The position numbers were made by a program, and so were the translations under genes. Below the pieces are notes generated by a model. The model was not told the DNA's origin and did no database searches. It saw only the letters and a program-made list of their open reading frames with translations. A stretch of DNA of 64,000 bases from Labilithrix sp. (GTDB lineage Bacteria > Myxococcota_A > Polyangia > Polyangiales > Polyangiaceae), in the NCBI GenBank assembly GCA_019637105.1, contig JAHBWF010000017.1, positions 16,624 through 80,623 of the forward strand. Reading direction: 5' to 3'. This document shows, piece after piece, positions 33,223 to 44,019 of the stretch. Within the stretch, counting starts at the first letter, position 1, and every line of letters begins with the position of its first letter.

Positions 33223-34470
33223 GTGAACCGACGCCTCGCCAGGCTGGCCCTCCTGGGTGCCCTCGCCCTCGACGGATGCAGTGACGACGCTTCGAGCGCT
33301 CCGGCGGAGAAGCCCCACGTCTCCCGCTTACGCGTTCGTGTCGCCGTCGCCGATCTGCGCGCGCCGACGATCGCCTTCTACGACGTCGCCGATCGCGAGG
33401 TCGTAGGGCGTTTGACGATCGACGCCCCGGCGGCTTCCCTCGTCGGATCGCAATCGGGCGACACGGCGCTCGCCGTCCCGAAGGACGGCGGCGGGGTGCG
33501 CGTCCTCGGCGGCGGCGTCGCGGTGATCCCTCACAAGGACCACATCCACATCTTCAAGTCGCCGCCCGAGGTGCTCGGGGATCCCGTGCCCGGGGCGGGG
33601 GCGGCCGCCTCCACGTTCGCGGACGGCCAGTGGGGGATCTTCTTCGAGGGAGATCCGGCGGGGGCAGGCGGAGCGGCGGCGGCGCTCGCCCTCACGGAGG
33701 AGCCGTGGGTCCAGGGGACGCGCGTCCCCGTGGACGTCGCCGCGCCCACGCCGCACCGAGGGTTCACGATCCCCTTCGGGGGCGGGTACCTCGTGAGCCG
33801 ACCCCAGGCGAGCGGCGGCCCCGTGGCGGGCGGGGCGGACCTCGTCGTGGCGGGGAGCGCGCCGCAGCCCTTGGTCGAGTGCCCGGAGATGACGAGCGCG
33901 GCGAGCTCCGGAGCCGTCGTCGCGTTCGCGTGCCGCGACGGCGTCGTGCTGCTCGGTCCGGACCGAGTCGCCGGCGCGCCCGTAGCGTTGCCCGACGGCA
34001 TGAAGCCGTACGAGCTCGCCGCCCTCGCGGAGCAGCCGTTCCTCCTCGGTCGCGATCCCGCGGGGCGCGTCTTCGCGCTCGAGCTCGCGACGCGCGTCGC
34101 GCGCGCGCTCCCGCTCGAGGGAGAGGCGTGCGACGCGGTCCTCGAGATCGGCACGACGCCGCGCGGCGTCGTCCTGACCAGCGCGGGGAACGTCGAGCGC
34201 TTCGCGCTGGCGAGCGACGAGCGTCGCACGACCGTCGCGGCGGTGCCCGCCTTCGCGTGCTCGGATCCCGAGCGCCCGCGCCTGGCCGCGACGCCCGGTC
34301 GAGCGTGGATCACGTCGCCCGCGAGCGGCGAGCTCCTCGAGGTCGACACGAGCGCGGGCGCGACGGTACGGCGGATCTCCGTGGGCGGCGCGCCCGGGCC
34401 GATCGCCGTCCTCGGGCTCGCCGCGCGCGACGCGGACCTCTCGACGGGCAACGACAAGCTCACGGACTGA
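33223..34470 (+). CDS. AztD-like zinc metallochaperone lipoprotein
   Basis: A lipoprotein of 415 residues starting at GTG; lipobox LALDGC (Cys 19). The remainder is a beta-propeller that follows the AztD family pattern closely. It has VAVIPHKDHIHIFK (H104, H107, H109) where AztD has its His-rich loop, then TPHRGFTIPFGGGYLVS, ECPEMTSAASSGAVVAFACR, and a closing RISVGGAPGPIAVLGL. In Paracoccus, AztD loads zinc onto the ABC-transporter binding protein AztC in the periplasm. Here no AztABC genes are adjacent, so the partner must be elsewhere or different. It is divergent from the TonB receptor and shares its operator, which is the best single clue that the island handles zinc. The assignment rests on my recall of the family pattern. 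Confidence 0.72.
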   Translation: MNRRLARLALLGALALDGCSDDASSAPAEKPHVSRLRVRVAVADLRAPTIAFYDVADREVVGRLTIDAPAASLVGSQSGDTALAVPKDGGGVRVLGGGVAVIPHKDHIHIFKSPPEVLGDPVPGAGAAASTFADGQWGIFFEGDPAGAGGAAAALALTEEPWVQGTRVPVDVAAPTPHRGFTIPFGGGYLVSRPQASGGPVAGGADLVVAGSAPQPLVECPEMTSAASSGAVVAFACRDGVVLLGPDRVAGAPVALPDGMKPYELAALAEQPFLLGRDPAGRVFALELATRVARALPLEGEACDAVLEIGTTPRGVVLTSAGNVERFALASDERRTTVAAVPAFACSDPERPRLAATPGRAWITSPASGELLEVDTSAGATVRRISVGGAPGPIAVLGLAARDADLSTGNDKLTD

Positions 34471-34474
34471 GGTC

Positions 34475-34509
34475 CTCGCGGCGAGCGCGCTTCGGCGCGC
34501 AGCCGCGAG
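34475..34509 (+). terminator. Hairpin terminator candidate with TTCG loop
   Basis: Outer arms ctcgcgg (34475-34481) and ccgcgag (34503-34509) enclose inner arms gcgcgc (34485-34490) and gcgcgc (34495-34500) around a TTCG tetraloop. It begins five bases after the AztD-like stop codon. No T tract follows. Confidence 0.5.
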
Positions 34510-34650
34510 CGCGGCGGCTCGTGGAGGCGGCGGGCTCGCCGCGACCGAGCCCAGCCAGAGCGCGCGGTGGCTCGTCGCTGCGGAAAGGAACCACGTCGGG
34601 CGCCTTACTTTTCGGAGGCGGCGCGGTGCGATCGGATCCAGCCTGCGTAC

Positions 34651-35889
34651 ATGCGCCCGCCGCGACTCCTGCCTGAAGCGCTCGTCACCCTCGCCGTCGT
34701 CTCGGCGGGATGCAACAAGCCGGCGTCCGGCAAGGGGCAGCAGGTGCCCGGGCAGCCGGTCGAGACGCGCGCGGCGAACGCGCCGGATCAACGGCCGGCG
34801 TTCGAGGGGCAGACCCGCGCGCCGTACCGGACCGAGGGCGTGGCGTTCGACGTGCGGGTCGTCGCGCGCGAGCTCGAGCATCCGTGGTCGCTCGCCTTCT
34901 TGCCGGGCGGGCGCCTGCTCGTGACGGAGCGGCCCGGCCGCCTCCGCGTCATCGCGCCGGACGGCGCGCGCTCCGAGCCGCTCGCCGGGGTGCCGCGCGT
35001 CGCGAACGCGGATCAGGGCGGTCTCCTCGACGTCGCGCTCGCGCCGACCTTCGCGCAGGACGGCACCGTGTACCTTACGTACTCGGAGCCGCGCGAGGGG
35101 GGCAACGGCACGGCGCTGGCGCGCGGGCGACTCTCGCTCGACGGTACGCCCCGCCTCGAGGGCGTGGAGACGATCTGGCGGATGACGCCGACGCTCGACT
35201 CTTCCAAGCACTTCGGCTCGCGGATCGTGTTCGCCCCCGACGGCGACCTCTTCGTGACGCTCGGCGAGCGCTCCGATCTCGAGGGCCGGCGGCAGGCGCA
35301 GCGCCTCGACAGCGCGTTCGGGAAGATCGTGCGCCTACGGCCGGACGGCGCGCCGGCGGCGGACAACCCGTTCGTCGGGCGCGAGGGGGCGCTCCCCGAG
35401 ATCTGGTCGATCGGGCATCGCAACGTCCAGGCGGCGGCGCTGCACCCGACGACCAAGGAGCTCTGGATCGTCGATCACGGCCCGCGCGGCGGCGACGAGA
35501 TCAACGTCGCGCGACGCGGGCGCGACTACGGGTGGCCGACGATTTCGTACGGCATCGAGTATCGCGGCGACAAGATCGGCGACGGGCTGACCCAGAAGGA
35601 GGGGATGGAGCAGCCGCTCTACTACTGGGATCCGGTGATCGCGCCGTCGGGGGCCGCCTTCTACGACGCCGACCTCTTCCCCGCGTGGAAGGGGAGCCTG
35701 TTCGTCGGCTCGCTCGCCGGCAAGCACCTCGTCCGGCTGACGCTCGACGGCGAGCGCGTGGTCGGCGAGGAGCGCCTGCTCGTGGATCGCGGACGCGTCC
35801 GCGACGTCCGCGTCGGGCCGACCGGCTCGGTCTACGTCCTGACCGACGAGAGCAACGGCGAGCTCCTCGAGCTCGTGCCCAAGCGGTGA
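34651..35889 (+). CDS. PQQ-type sugar dehydrogenase-like lipoprotein (glucose/sorbosone dehydrogenase family)
   Basis: A lipoprotein of 412 residues. The ATG at 34651 gives the signal [15 protein letters not shown] (Cys about 21); 28 upstream codons are not supported. The propeller is the glucose/sorbosone dehydrogenase fold: [100 protein letters not shown] and [20 protein letters not shown]. These include the usual His and Arg near the PQQ pocket and the calcium-site Gly/Asp segment. Members such as E. coli YliI oxidise aldoses with PQQ in the periplasm. The real substrate and cofactor occupancy are unknown. Confidence 0.85.
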   Translation: MRPPRLLPEALVTLAVVSAGCNKPASGKGQQVPGQPVETRAANAPDQRPAFEGQTRAPYRTEGVAFDVRVVARELEHPWSLAFLPGGRLLVTERPGRLRVIAPDGARSEPLAGVPRVANADQGGLLDVALAPTFAQDGTVYLTYSEPREGGNGTALARGRLSLDGTPRLEGVETIWRMTPTLDSSKHFGSRIVFAPDGDLFVTLGERSDLEGRRQAQRLDSAFGKIVRLRPDGAPAADNPFVGREGALPEIWSIGHRNVQAAALHPTTKELWIVDHGPRGGDEINVARRGRDYGWPTISYGIEYRGDKIGDGLTQKEGMEQPLYYWDPVIAPSGAAFYDADLFPAWKGSLFVGSLAGKHLVRLTLDGERVVGEERLLVDRGRVRDVRVGPTGSVYVLTDESNGELLELVPKR

Positions 35890-35892
35890 CGG

Positions 35893-35916
35893 CCGCGCGA
35901 CGCACCGGTCGCGCGG
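35893..35916. terminator. 9-bp stem hairpin between convergent genes
   Basis: The arm ccgcgcgac (35893-35901) pairs with gtcgcgcgg (35908-35916) across a 6-nt loop, four bases after the dehydrogenase stop and about 95 bp before the SH3 lipoprotein stop on the other strand. Position supports a terminator; there is no T tract. Confidence 0.5.
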
Positions 35917-36010
35917 AGGTCGTCCGGCAGCGCCGCGGAGGGGAGGGCGCCCCGGCGGGCGACGCCTCGCGCGCGCGGGAGGAACGTCCTCCGCGAGCTC
36001 GGCCTGGAGG

Positions 36011-36790
36011 CTACTCCGAGACGATCCGGAGGGTGATCTCGCTGCCGGCCGGCGGGAGGAGGCCGCTCGCCATCGTGCAGAGGGTCACCGTCAGCGGCTC
36101 GGACGCGGGCGCGTCTCCGGTCTTCACGACCTTGAACAGCACGCTCCGCCCCTTGTTCGCGACCGCTTGCTTTTGGTCGATCTCCGGGATCCGGAGGAGC
36201 GTCCCGTAGGGCAGCTCGTCGGAGTTGATGCCGAGCGCGGCGTGGGTGACGTTGCCGTTCCCGTTGATCACGAACTCGTCGATCGTCGGGCGCATGTACT
36301 GGTTCTGATCGTCCTTCAACGGGACGCAGTTCTTCGAGACGAAGCGCGCCTTGAGCTCGCGCGCCGGCTCCGGCGTCGCGTCTCCGCCCTGATCCTGGTC
36401 CTCTTCCTCGACCTCGTTCTCCGCGGGGAGATCGGGCTCCTCGCCCTCGCCGGTGAGGTACTCGCCGAAGACCCAGCCGCTGCGCTGCTTGATCTTGCGC
36501 GCGAGGGCGTCGTCGAGGATCTCGACCTTGTAGAAGCCGTTGGTCGGCAACGACTCCATGACGCGGACCTCCGTTCCGACCGGGAGGAGGCCGAGGATGT
36601 TCGACGAGCTCTCGGTCGAGGGGGTGCGGCGGATCCGGAGCGAGGTCGTCGTCTCGACCACGGTCCCTTCGGCGACGCGGCCCGAGAGCGCCGCCTCCGT
36701 CCCGGTCTCGCCGTCGTCGAGGGGCGCGGCGCAGGCGGAGAGCGTAACGAGGGCGAATCCGAGAGCGTGGAGGAGCGAGTGGCGAGCCAT
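36011..36790 (-). CDS. SH3-domain lipoprotein
   Basis: A lipoprotein of 259 residues. The ATG at 36790 gives ALGFALVTLSAC (Cys about 20); 62 upstream codons in frame look noncoding. Residues about 40-115 form a bacterial SH3 domain (VETTTSLRIRRTPSTESSSN, LPVGTEVRVMESLPTNGFYK, SGWVFGEYLTG). An acidic linker of Glu/Asp/Gln follows (ENEVEEEDQDQGGD), then a C-terminal domain with two Cys (SKNCVPLKDD and TLCTMASG) and VINGNGNVTHAALGINSDEL. Bacterial SH3 domains commonly bind peptidoglycan. The gene is transcribed away from the M23 peptidase at 37083, which also targets the wall. Confidence 0.75.
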   Translation of the reverse strand: MARHSLLHALGFALVTLSACAAPLDDGETGTEAALSGRVAEGTVVETTTSLRIRRTPSTESSSNILGLLPVGTEVRVMESLPTNGFYKVEILDDALARKIKQRSGWVFGEYLTGEGEEPDLPAENEVEEEDQDQGGDATPEPARELKARFVSKNCVPLKDDQNQYMRPTIDEFVINGNGNVTHAALGINSDELPYGTLLRIPEIDQKQAVANKGRSVLFKVVKTGDAPASEPLTVTLCTMASGLLPPAGSEITLRIVSE

Positions 36791-37082
36791 GTGCGCTCTT
36801 TCCGCAAGGTGTGTGCCGCCCGTCCGCCGCCGTCCCGCAGGGATGATCCGCCTCCGTTCTCCGCGGTTTTCTCCGGGGGCGCCGTCGCACCAGTGGCCCC
36901 GCGTGCCCCGCCCCGACGCCCGCCGCGATCCAGGATGATCTCCGCGCGCCGGCTCGAAGCTCGCGCGGGCGTCCACCCGCGCGGCGAGGCCACCGCGGGC
37001 CGCCGCGCGCGGCGGAGCGCGAGCGGTCGAGAAAGCGGCGCGCCCCCTGTGACGAGAGCCCGCGCAGCGCGACTACCTGGGC

Positions 37083-38030
37083 ATGAACGGAACATCCGCG
37101 CCTCGCCGCCCGGTCCTCGCCTGGCTCCCCCTCGCGGTCGTCACCCTCGGCGGGGCGAGCACCTGGGCGATCTTCCTCGGCGGAGGGCTTCGCAGCGTCT
37201 TCGGGTGGCTCGCGCTCCAGACGCTCGTCCCGCTCGCGGCCCTCGCGCTCGTGGTCGGGACGGTCGCGCACGCGATCTGGACGCGGCGCGGCGCGGCGCG
37301 GCTCGCGGTCACGCTCGCCCTCGGCCTCGTCGGCCTCTGGCCCGCCGGCTGGCTCGTCGGGAAGGGGACGCTCGCGTATCCCTACCGGCTCGCGTCGACG
37401 AGCCCCTCGGCGACGGTGCGGCTCCCCACCGACGCGTCGATGCGCGTGCTCTGGGGCGGCGACGACCTCGAGCACAACCACCACGCGACGATGCCGGACC
37501 AGCGCTGGGCGTACGATCTCGTCGTCGAGCCGGCGCTCACGGGCTCCGAGCGGCTCGAGGACTACGGCTGCTGGGGAACGACGGTCGTCGCGCCGGTCTC
37601 GGGGACGGTGCACCTCGCCCACGACGGCGAGGTCGATCACGTGCCCGGCAAGCCCTCGAACGAGCTCCGCGCTCCGCTCGGCAACCACGTCGCGATCGCG
37701 CTCCCCGCGGGCGGGTTCCTGCTCATCGCGCACCTGCAGAAGGGGAGCGTCGTCGCGCGCGAAGGCGAGGCGATCGAGGAGGGCGCGCCGATCGGCGCGT
37801 GTGGTAACTCCGGCAACACGAGCGAGCCGCACGTGCACATCCATGCTCAGCGCCAGGACCCTCGAGGTCGGCCCGTCAACTTCTCCGAAGGGCTGCCCCT
37901 CTTCTTCCGCGATCACGACGGCGCGGCGATGCCGCTCGGCGGAGCCGACGTCGTCGACGGCGAACCCGTCGCGACCGGCGCGATCGTCCGTCATCTCGGC
38001 GCGGCGAGGGCGGCCGCCGCCCGCGATTGA
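37083..38030 (+). CDS. Membrane-anchored M23-family metallopeptidase
   Basis: A protein of 315 residues with three or four N-terminal hydrophobic segments (VLAWLPLAVVTLGGASTWAI, LALQTLVPLAALALVVGTVA, LAVTLALGLVGLWPAGWLVG) and a C-terminal LytM/M23 domain. The catalytic elements are visible: a first zinc-ligand region NHHATMPDQRWAYDLVV, then VVAPVSGTVHLAHDGE, LLIAHLQKGSVV and GACGNSGNTSEPHVHIHAQ with the HxH pair. Enzymes of this fold cut peptidoglycan cross-links. The multi-helix membrane anchor places the domain outside the inner membrane. It is 22 bp upstream of the ECF sigma gene and may be cotranscribed with it. Confidence 0.8.
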   Translation: MNGTSAPRRPVLAWLPLAVVTLGGASTWAIFLGGGLRSVFGWLALQTLVPLAALALVVGTVAHAIWTRRGAARLAVTLALGLVGLWPAGWLVGKGTLAYPYRLASTSPSATVRLPTDASMRVLWGGDDLEHNHHATMPDQRWAYDLVVEPALTGSERLEDYGCWGTTVVAPVSGTVHLAHDGEVDHVPGKPSNELRAPLGNHVAIALPAGGFLLIAHLQKGSVVAREGEAIEEGAPIGACGNSGNTSEPHVHIHAQRQDPRGRPVNFSEGLPLFFRDHDGAAMPLGGADVVDGEPVATGAIVRHLGAARAAAARD

Positions 38031-38052
38031 GCTCACACGGAGGATCTCGACC

Positions 38053-38550
38053 GTGGGCCTCACGCCATCCGACGACGAGACGTTTCGAGCGCTCGCGTCG
38101 CGCAACGCCGCGGCGCTCGCGCGTCTCGCGAAGCACTACGAGGCGTCGCCGGAGGCGCGCCGCGATCTCGAGCAAGAGATCCTCGTCGCGCTCTGGCGAG
38201 CCCACGGGAGCTTCCGCGGCGAGAGCTCGGAGCGCACGTGGGTCTACCGCATCGCGCACAACGTCGCGGCCACGTACGTCGCGCGGGCGATCCGCACGCG
38301 CCGCGACGCGGACGCGCCCGAGCCGGAGCCGCAGCGCGGCCCCGACGAGGTCGCGGGCGAGCGCGAGGCCGTCCGCCGGCTCGAGCGTCGCGTCCGCGCG
38401 CTCGATCTCCCGAGCCGTCAGCTCGCGCTGCTCGCCCTCGAAGGGTGCACCACCGCGGAGATCGCGGCGATCACCGGACTCACCCCCACCAACGTCACGA
38501 CGCGGCTCTCGCGGCTGCGGAAGGCCCTCGCGAGCGAGGAATCGACATGA
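38053..38550 (+). CDS. ECF-type RNA polymerase sigma factor
   Basis: A sigma-70 family regulator of 165 residues. The GTG at 38053 has GGAGG eight bases upstream. Region 2 is at about residues 15-80 (RLAKHYEASPEARRDLEQEI, VALWRAHGSFRGESSERTWV, YRIAHNVAATYVAR) and region 4 at about 110-160 (LDLPSRQLALLALEGCTTAE, IAAITGLTPTNVTTRLSRLR). Its stop overlaps the next start (ATGA), so it is translationally coupled to a two-helix membrane protein that is likely to hold or regulate it. No zinc-finger anti-sigma motif is visible in that partner. The target regulon is unknown. Confidence 0.85.
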   Translation: MGLTPSDDETFRALASRNAAALARLAKHYEASPEARRDLEQEILVALWRAHGSFRGESSERTWVYRIAHNVAATYVARAIRTRRDADAPEPEPQRGPDEVAGEREAVRRLERRVRALDLPSRQLALLALEGCTTAEIAAITGLTPTNVTTRLSRLRKALASEEST

Positions 38551-39161
38551 GTGACCGACCCGAAGGCCCCGAAGGTTGGGACGCGCTCGGCGCGGAGTGG
38601 CGGCAGGACGAGCCGACCTCGTCGTTCGACGACGTCGATCCGGTCGCCGTCCGCGCGCGCGCGGCTCGCTTCGCGCGCACCGTCCGCTGGCGGAACGCCC
38701 GCGAGCTCGCCGCCGGCGCCGCCGTCGCGCTCGGCGGCGTCGGGATCGCCTGGCGCGCGTCGTCGTCGTTCGGCTGGTTCGGCGGCGTCGCGCTGACCGC
38801 CGGCGCGCTCGTCGTGACGGCGACCATCGCGCTGCGTGGACGGAACGCGTCGCCGCCTCCGCCCGACGCGCCCGCGCACGAGGTGATCGCGTTCGAGCGC
38901 GCCGAGCTCGAGCGTCAGGCGCGCCTGCTCGAGCGCGTCTGGCTCTGGTACCTCGCGCCGTTCGCGCCGAGCGTCGTCGCGATCTACGCGGGCTCGCTCC
39001 GCGCCGCGTTCGCGAGGCCCGATCCGACGGGCGGGATCGTGCTCGCGGTCGTCCTCTTCGGCGTGACCGCGGGGGTCTTCGTCCTCGTCGCTCGATGGAA
39101 CGCCCGCGCCGCGCGGGCGCTCCGGCGGCGGATGAAGACGCTCGAGGACGGCTCGACCTGA
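38547..39161 (+). CDS. Membrane protein coupled to the ECF sigma gene (possible anti-sigma)
   Basis: A protein of 204 residues overlapping the sigma gene by 4 bp. The N-terminal 55 residues are hydrophilic and acidic (EWRQDEPTSSFDDVDPVAVR), as in cytoplasmic anti-sigma domains. Four hydrophobic segments follow: AAGAAVALGGVGIAWRAS, GGVALTAGALVVTATIAL, APFAPSVVAIYAG and GIVLAVVLFGVTAGVFVLV. The tail is basic (RAARALRRRMKTL). Position and topology suggest an anti-sigma factor; no ZAS motif (HxxxCxxC) is present, so this is inference from context only. Confidence 0.6.
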   Translation: MSDRPEGPEGWDALGAEWRQDEPTSSFDDVDPVAVRARAARFARTVRWRNARELAAGAAVALGGVGIAWRASSSFGWFGGVALTAGALVVTATIALRGRNASPPPPDAPAHEVIAFERAELERQARLLERVWLWYLAPFAPSVVAIYAGSLRAAFARPDPTGGIVLAVVLFGVTAGVFVLVARWNARAARALRRRMKTLEDGST

Positions 39162-39190
39162 AGCGCCCGCGGCCCGAGCGCTCTCGCCGG

Positions 39191-39218
39191 GAGGCCTCGC
39201 CGAGAGCGGCGAGGCCTC
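39191..39218. terminator. 11-bp stem hairpin between convergent genes
   Basis: The arm gaggcctcgcc (39191-39201) pairs exactly with ggcgaggcctc (39208-39218) around a 6-nt loop. It lies midway between the convergent stops at 39161 and 39237, a natural place for a bidirectional terminator. Confidence 0.6.
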
Positions 39219-39236
39219 GCGGGCGGGAGCTTCGAG

Positions 39237-42204
<2,968 letters not shown>

Positions 42205-42209
42205 GATTC

Positions 42210-42234
42210 CTAGTTGCGGATAATTCGCAACTAG
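42210..42234. promoter_or_regulatory. Perfect 9-bp palindrome at the perR promoter
   Basis: The arm ctagttgcg (42210-42218) and its exact complement cgcaactag (42226-42234) flank 7 bp (gataatt). The site begins six bases upstream of the start codon, so bound protein would block transcription or initiation. It shares GCG/CGC half-site flavour with the island operator but has a different spacing. Confidence 0.65.
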
Positions 42235-42586
42235 ACTTCTAGACGCTCGCGTCCGCCGAGGCAAGGGCCGCGTGCCCTCCCGACGCGCGCGGACACGCGG
42301 CGGCGCGGGCGTCGTGGTGCGAGCAGTGTTTTCATAAGTGACTGAAATGGCGCATTATTTTGGTCATTTCGCGGGGCTGGGCATGGGCCGGTCTTCGCCG
42401 TGCTCGAGGAGGGACCTTCGGGGGCGGGCGTCTCCGCCGCCGCGCTCGGCCCTCGCCGCCGCCTCGGGAGGCGCACCTCGATTCGTGGCCGCGCCGCGCC
42501 TCGAACGAGGTGTCGGGCCGTTCGCTCGCGCGTCGTGCGTCGAGGCGGGGCCGGGTTCGTCCGAGGCGGGCATGCGCGCCCGAAAT
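42235..42586. other. Intergenic 352 bp with AT-rich patch
   Basis: No gene was recognised. An AT-rich patch around 42329-42367 (ttttcataagtgactgaaat, gcgcattattttggtcattt) includes gaaatg and catttc half-sites 16 nt apart and may be a promoter or binding site, though no start codon of a plausible gene follows on either strand within reach. Confidence 0.4.
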
Positions 42587-43207
42587 TCAGCCCTGAACGG
42601 AGATGGACGTCGACGCGTCGTCGTCGCAGGAGCAGTCGCGGCAGGCGCGGACGGAGTCCGTGCCACAGCGCGCGAGGAGCTCCTCCCGAAGCGCCTTGCG
42701 CGCGCGATGGAGTCGGACCTTCGCGTTTCCGACGGAGATGCCGAGGTGCGTGGCCGCCTCGGCGGTGGACTCTCCGTCGACGTCGATCCGCCGAAGGATC
42801 GCGGCGTACTCCGGACGGAGATCGTCGAGCATCCCCATGCTGCACGCGCAGACGGCCGCCTCTTCCGGCGGAGCCTCGCTGGCCTCGCGCGCGAGCAGCT
42901 CGAGCTTGGCCTCGCGGATCGCCCACGCCGCGTGGTGATCGGCGATCGTGTTTCGGAGCACGCGGTAGAACCACGCCTCGACGCGGTCGTTCGCGCGAAG
43001 GCCGTCGAGCTTCTCCGCGGCGCGGACGAGCGCCTGCTGAAGCAGGTCTTCGGCGTCCGCTCCCGACCGAACGCGCTTCTTCACGAAAGCGAGGAGCTCG
43101 GCGCGCCGCTCCCCGAGCATCACGAGGAGCTCGCGCGCGAGCGCCCTGCCCGAGACCGGCGCGGCCTCGGACGCGGGCGGCGTGGAGCTCCTCGCGGGCG
43201 AGGACAT
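42587..43207 (-). CDS. ECF sigma factor with Cys-rich C-terminal tail (CorE-like)
   Basis: A sigma factor of 206 residues with region 2 (VKKRVRSGADAEDLLQQALV, WFYRVLRNTIADHHAAWAI) and region 4 (LRRIDVDGESTAEAATHLGI, SVGNAKVRLHRARKALREEL). The tail LARCGTDSVRACRDCSCDDD carries four Cys, with two more in the linker (VCACSMGM). Myxobacterial CorE-type ECF factors sense copper or cadmium through a Cys-rich C-terminal domain without an anti-sigma factor, and this protein has the same layout. It starts 3 bp after the metallothionein stop, so both are one operon. Metal-controlled sigma activity is inferred; tail length and Cys spacing differ from what I recall of CorE. Confidence 0.78.
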   Translation of the reverse strand: MSSPARSSTPPASEAAPVSGRALARELLVMLGERRAELLAFVKKRVRSGADAEDLLQQALVRAAEKLDGLRANDRVEAWFYRVLRNTIADHHAAWAIREAKLELLAREASEAPPEEAAVCACSMGMLDDLRPEYAAILRRIDVDGESTAEAATHLGISVGNAKVRLHRARKALREELLARCGTDSVRACRDCSCDDDASTSISVQG

Positions 43208-43210
43208 GCG

Positions 43211-43375
43211 TCACTTCTTCTTCGCCGTAGCACAGCCGCACGAGGCGGGGCAGCGGCAATCGGGGCCACACGTGCAAACGGGGCCGCAGCAGCACTCGCC
43301 GTTCTTCGGCGCCTGGCTACCGCACTTGCAGGACGGTCCGCAGCTCTTGCAGACGCAGGATTTCGCTTCGCTCAT
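43211..43375 (-). CDS. Metallothionein-like Cys-rich protein
   Basis: A protein of 54 residues with fourteen Cys, arranged as CVCKSCGPSCKC, then ECCCGPVCTCGPDCRCPASC and GC, ending AKKK. The ATG at 43375 has GGAGGAG upstream; the longer in-frame extension lacks this pattern. Alternating C-x-C and C-x-x-C pairs without aromatic residues are the hallmark of metallothioneins, which bind zinc, cadmium or copper(I) in thiolate clusters in the cytoplasm. The Cys spacing differs from cyanobacterial SmtA as I recall it. It is the first gene of an operon with the Cys-tailed ECF sigma factor, so metal sensing and sequestration are probably linked. Confidence 0.85.
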   Translation of the reverse strand: MSEAKSCVCKSCGPSCKCGSQAPKNGECCCGPVCTCGPDCRCPASCGCATAKKK

Positions 43376-44019
43376 GGTGTCTCCTCCTGGACGATAAGTC
43401 CGTCGTGGGTTCATGGGTGCTGACGGTCGACGGAGGCCGAGGGTTACACCTCGAGGCGCGACACGGCGCCGGCACGCCGTCGTTCGATGACGAGGTCCAC
43501 GCGGTCGACGCAAGGACGAGAAGAGCGGAACCCAACGCCTTTGCGCGCCGCGCCGCCCTTCGTGGTCGAGCTCGAGCGCGCGTCGCGGCCGAGCTCGAGC
43601 GCGCGCGTCCGACATCGCGCGCACGAGGGCACTCGCGTCGCGCTCGCCTGCCGCGAGGCGGCGGCGCGACGGACGACGCGCGCCCTCGGTGAGCGACTCG
43701 CCGGCGAACCGCCGGCACCTTCGACCCGTCGCCGCGAAGGTGCGGCGCGGCCTCCCGCTTCGGCGTCCGATCGCCCGGTCTCGAGAGAGACGAGGCTCGC
43801 GTCCGGGGAGCCCCGCGTGCCCGACCGCCTGTTTTCGCTCGAGGGCGTCCCGTGAGACCGAGATCGTCCCGCAGGACGAGAGTCTTTCGCGCGAACGACG
43901 TCGAGCGTTCGTCCCGAGCTCGGCGCCGCTCGCGCTCGAAGGGGGCGACGACGGCGCGTCGACGCGGACGGACGGATGGACGATCGTGGCGCCCGGTGAG
44001 GATCACGCGTCGACGTCGT
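43376..44019. other. Intergenic 644 bp, no recognised gene
   Basis: Open frames here are low-complexity Arg/Ala-rich and resemble nothing known. A 17-bp direct repeat gagctcgagcgcgcgtc occurs at 43568 and 43591. The left end must contain the metallothionein operon promoter; no consensus pair was identified. Confidence 0.45.
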
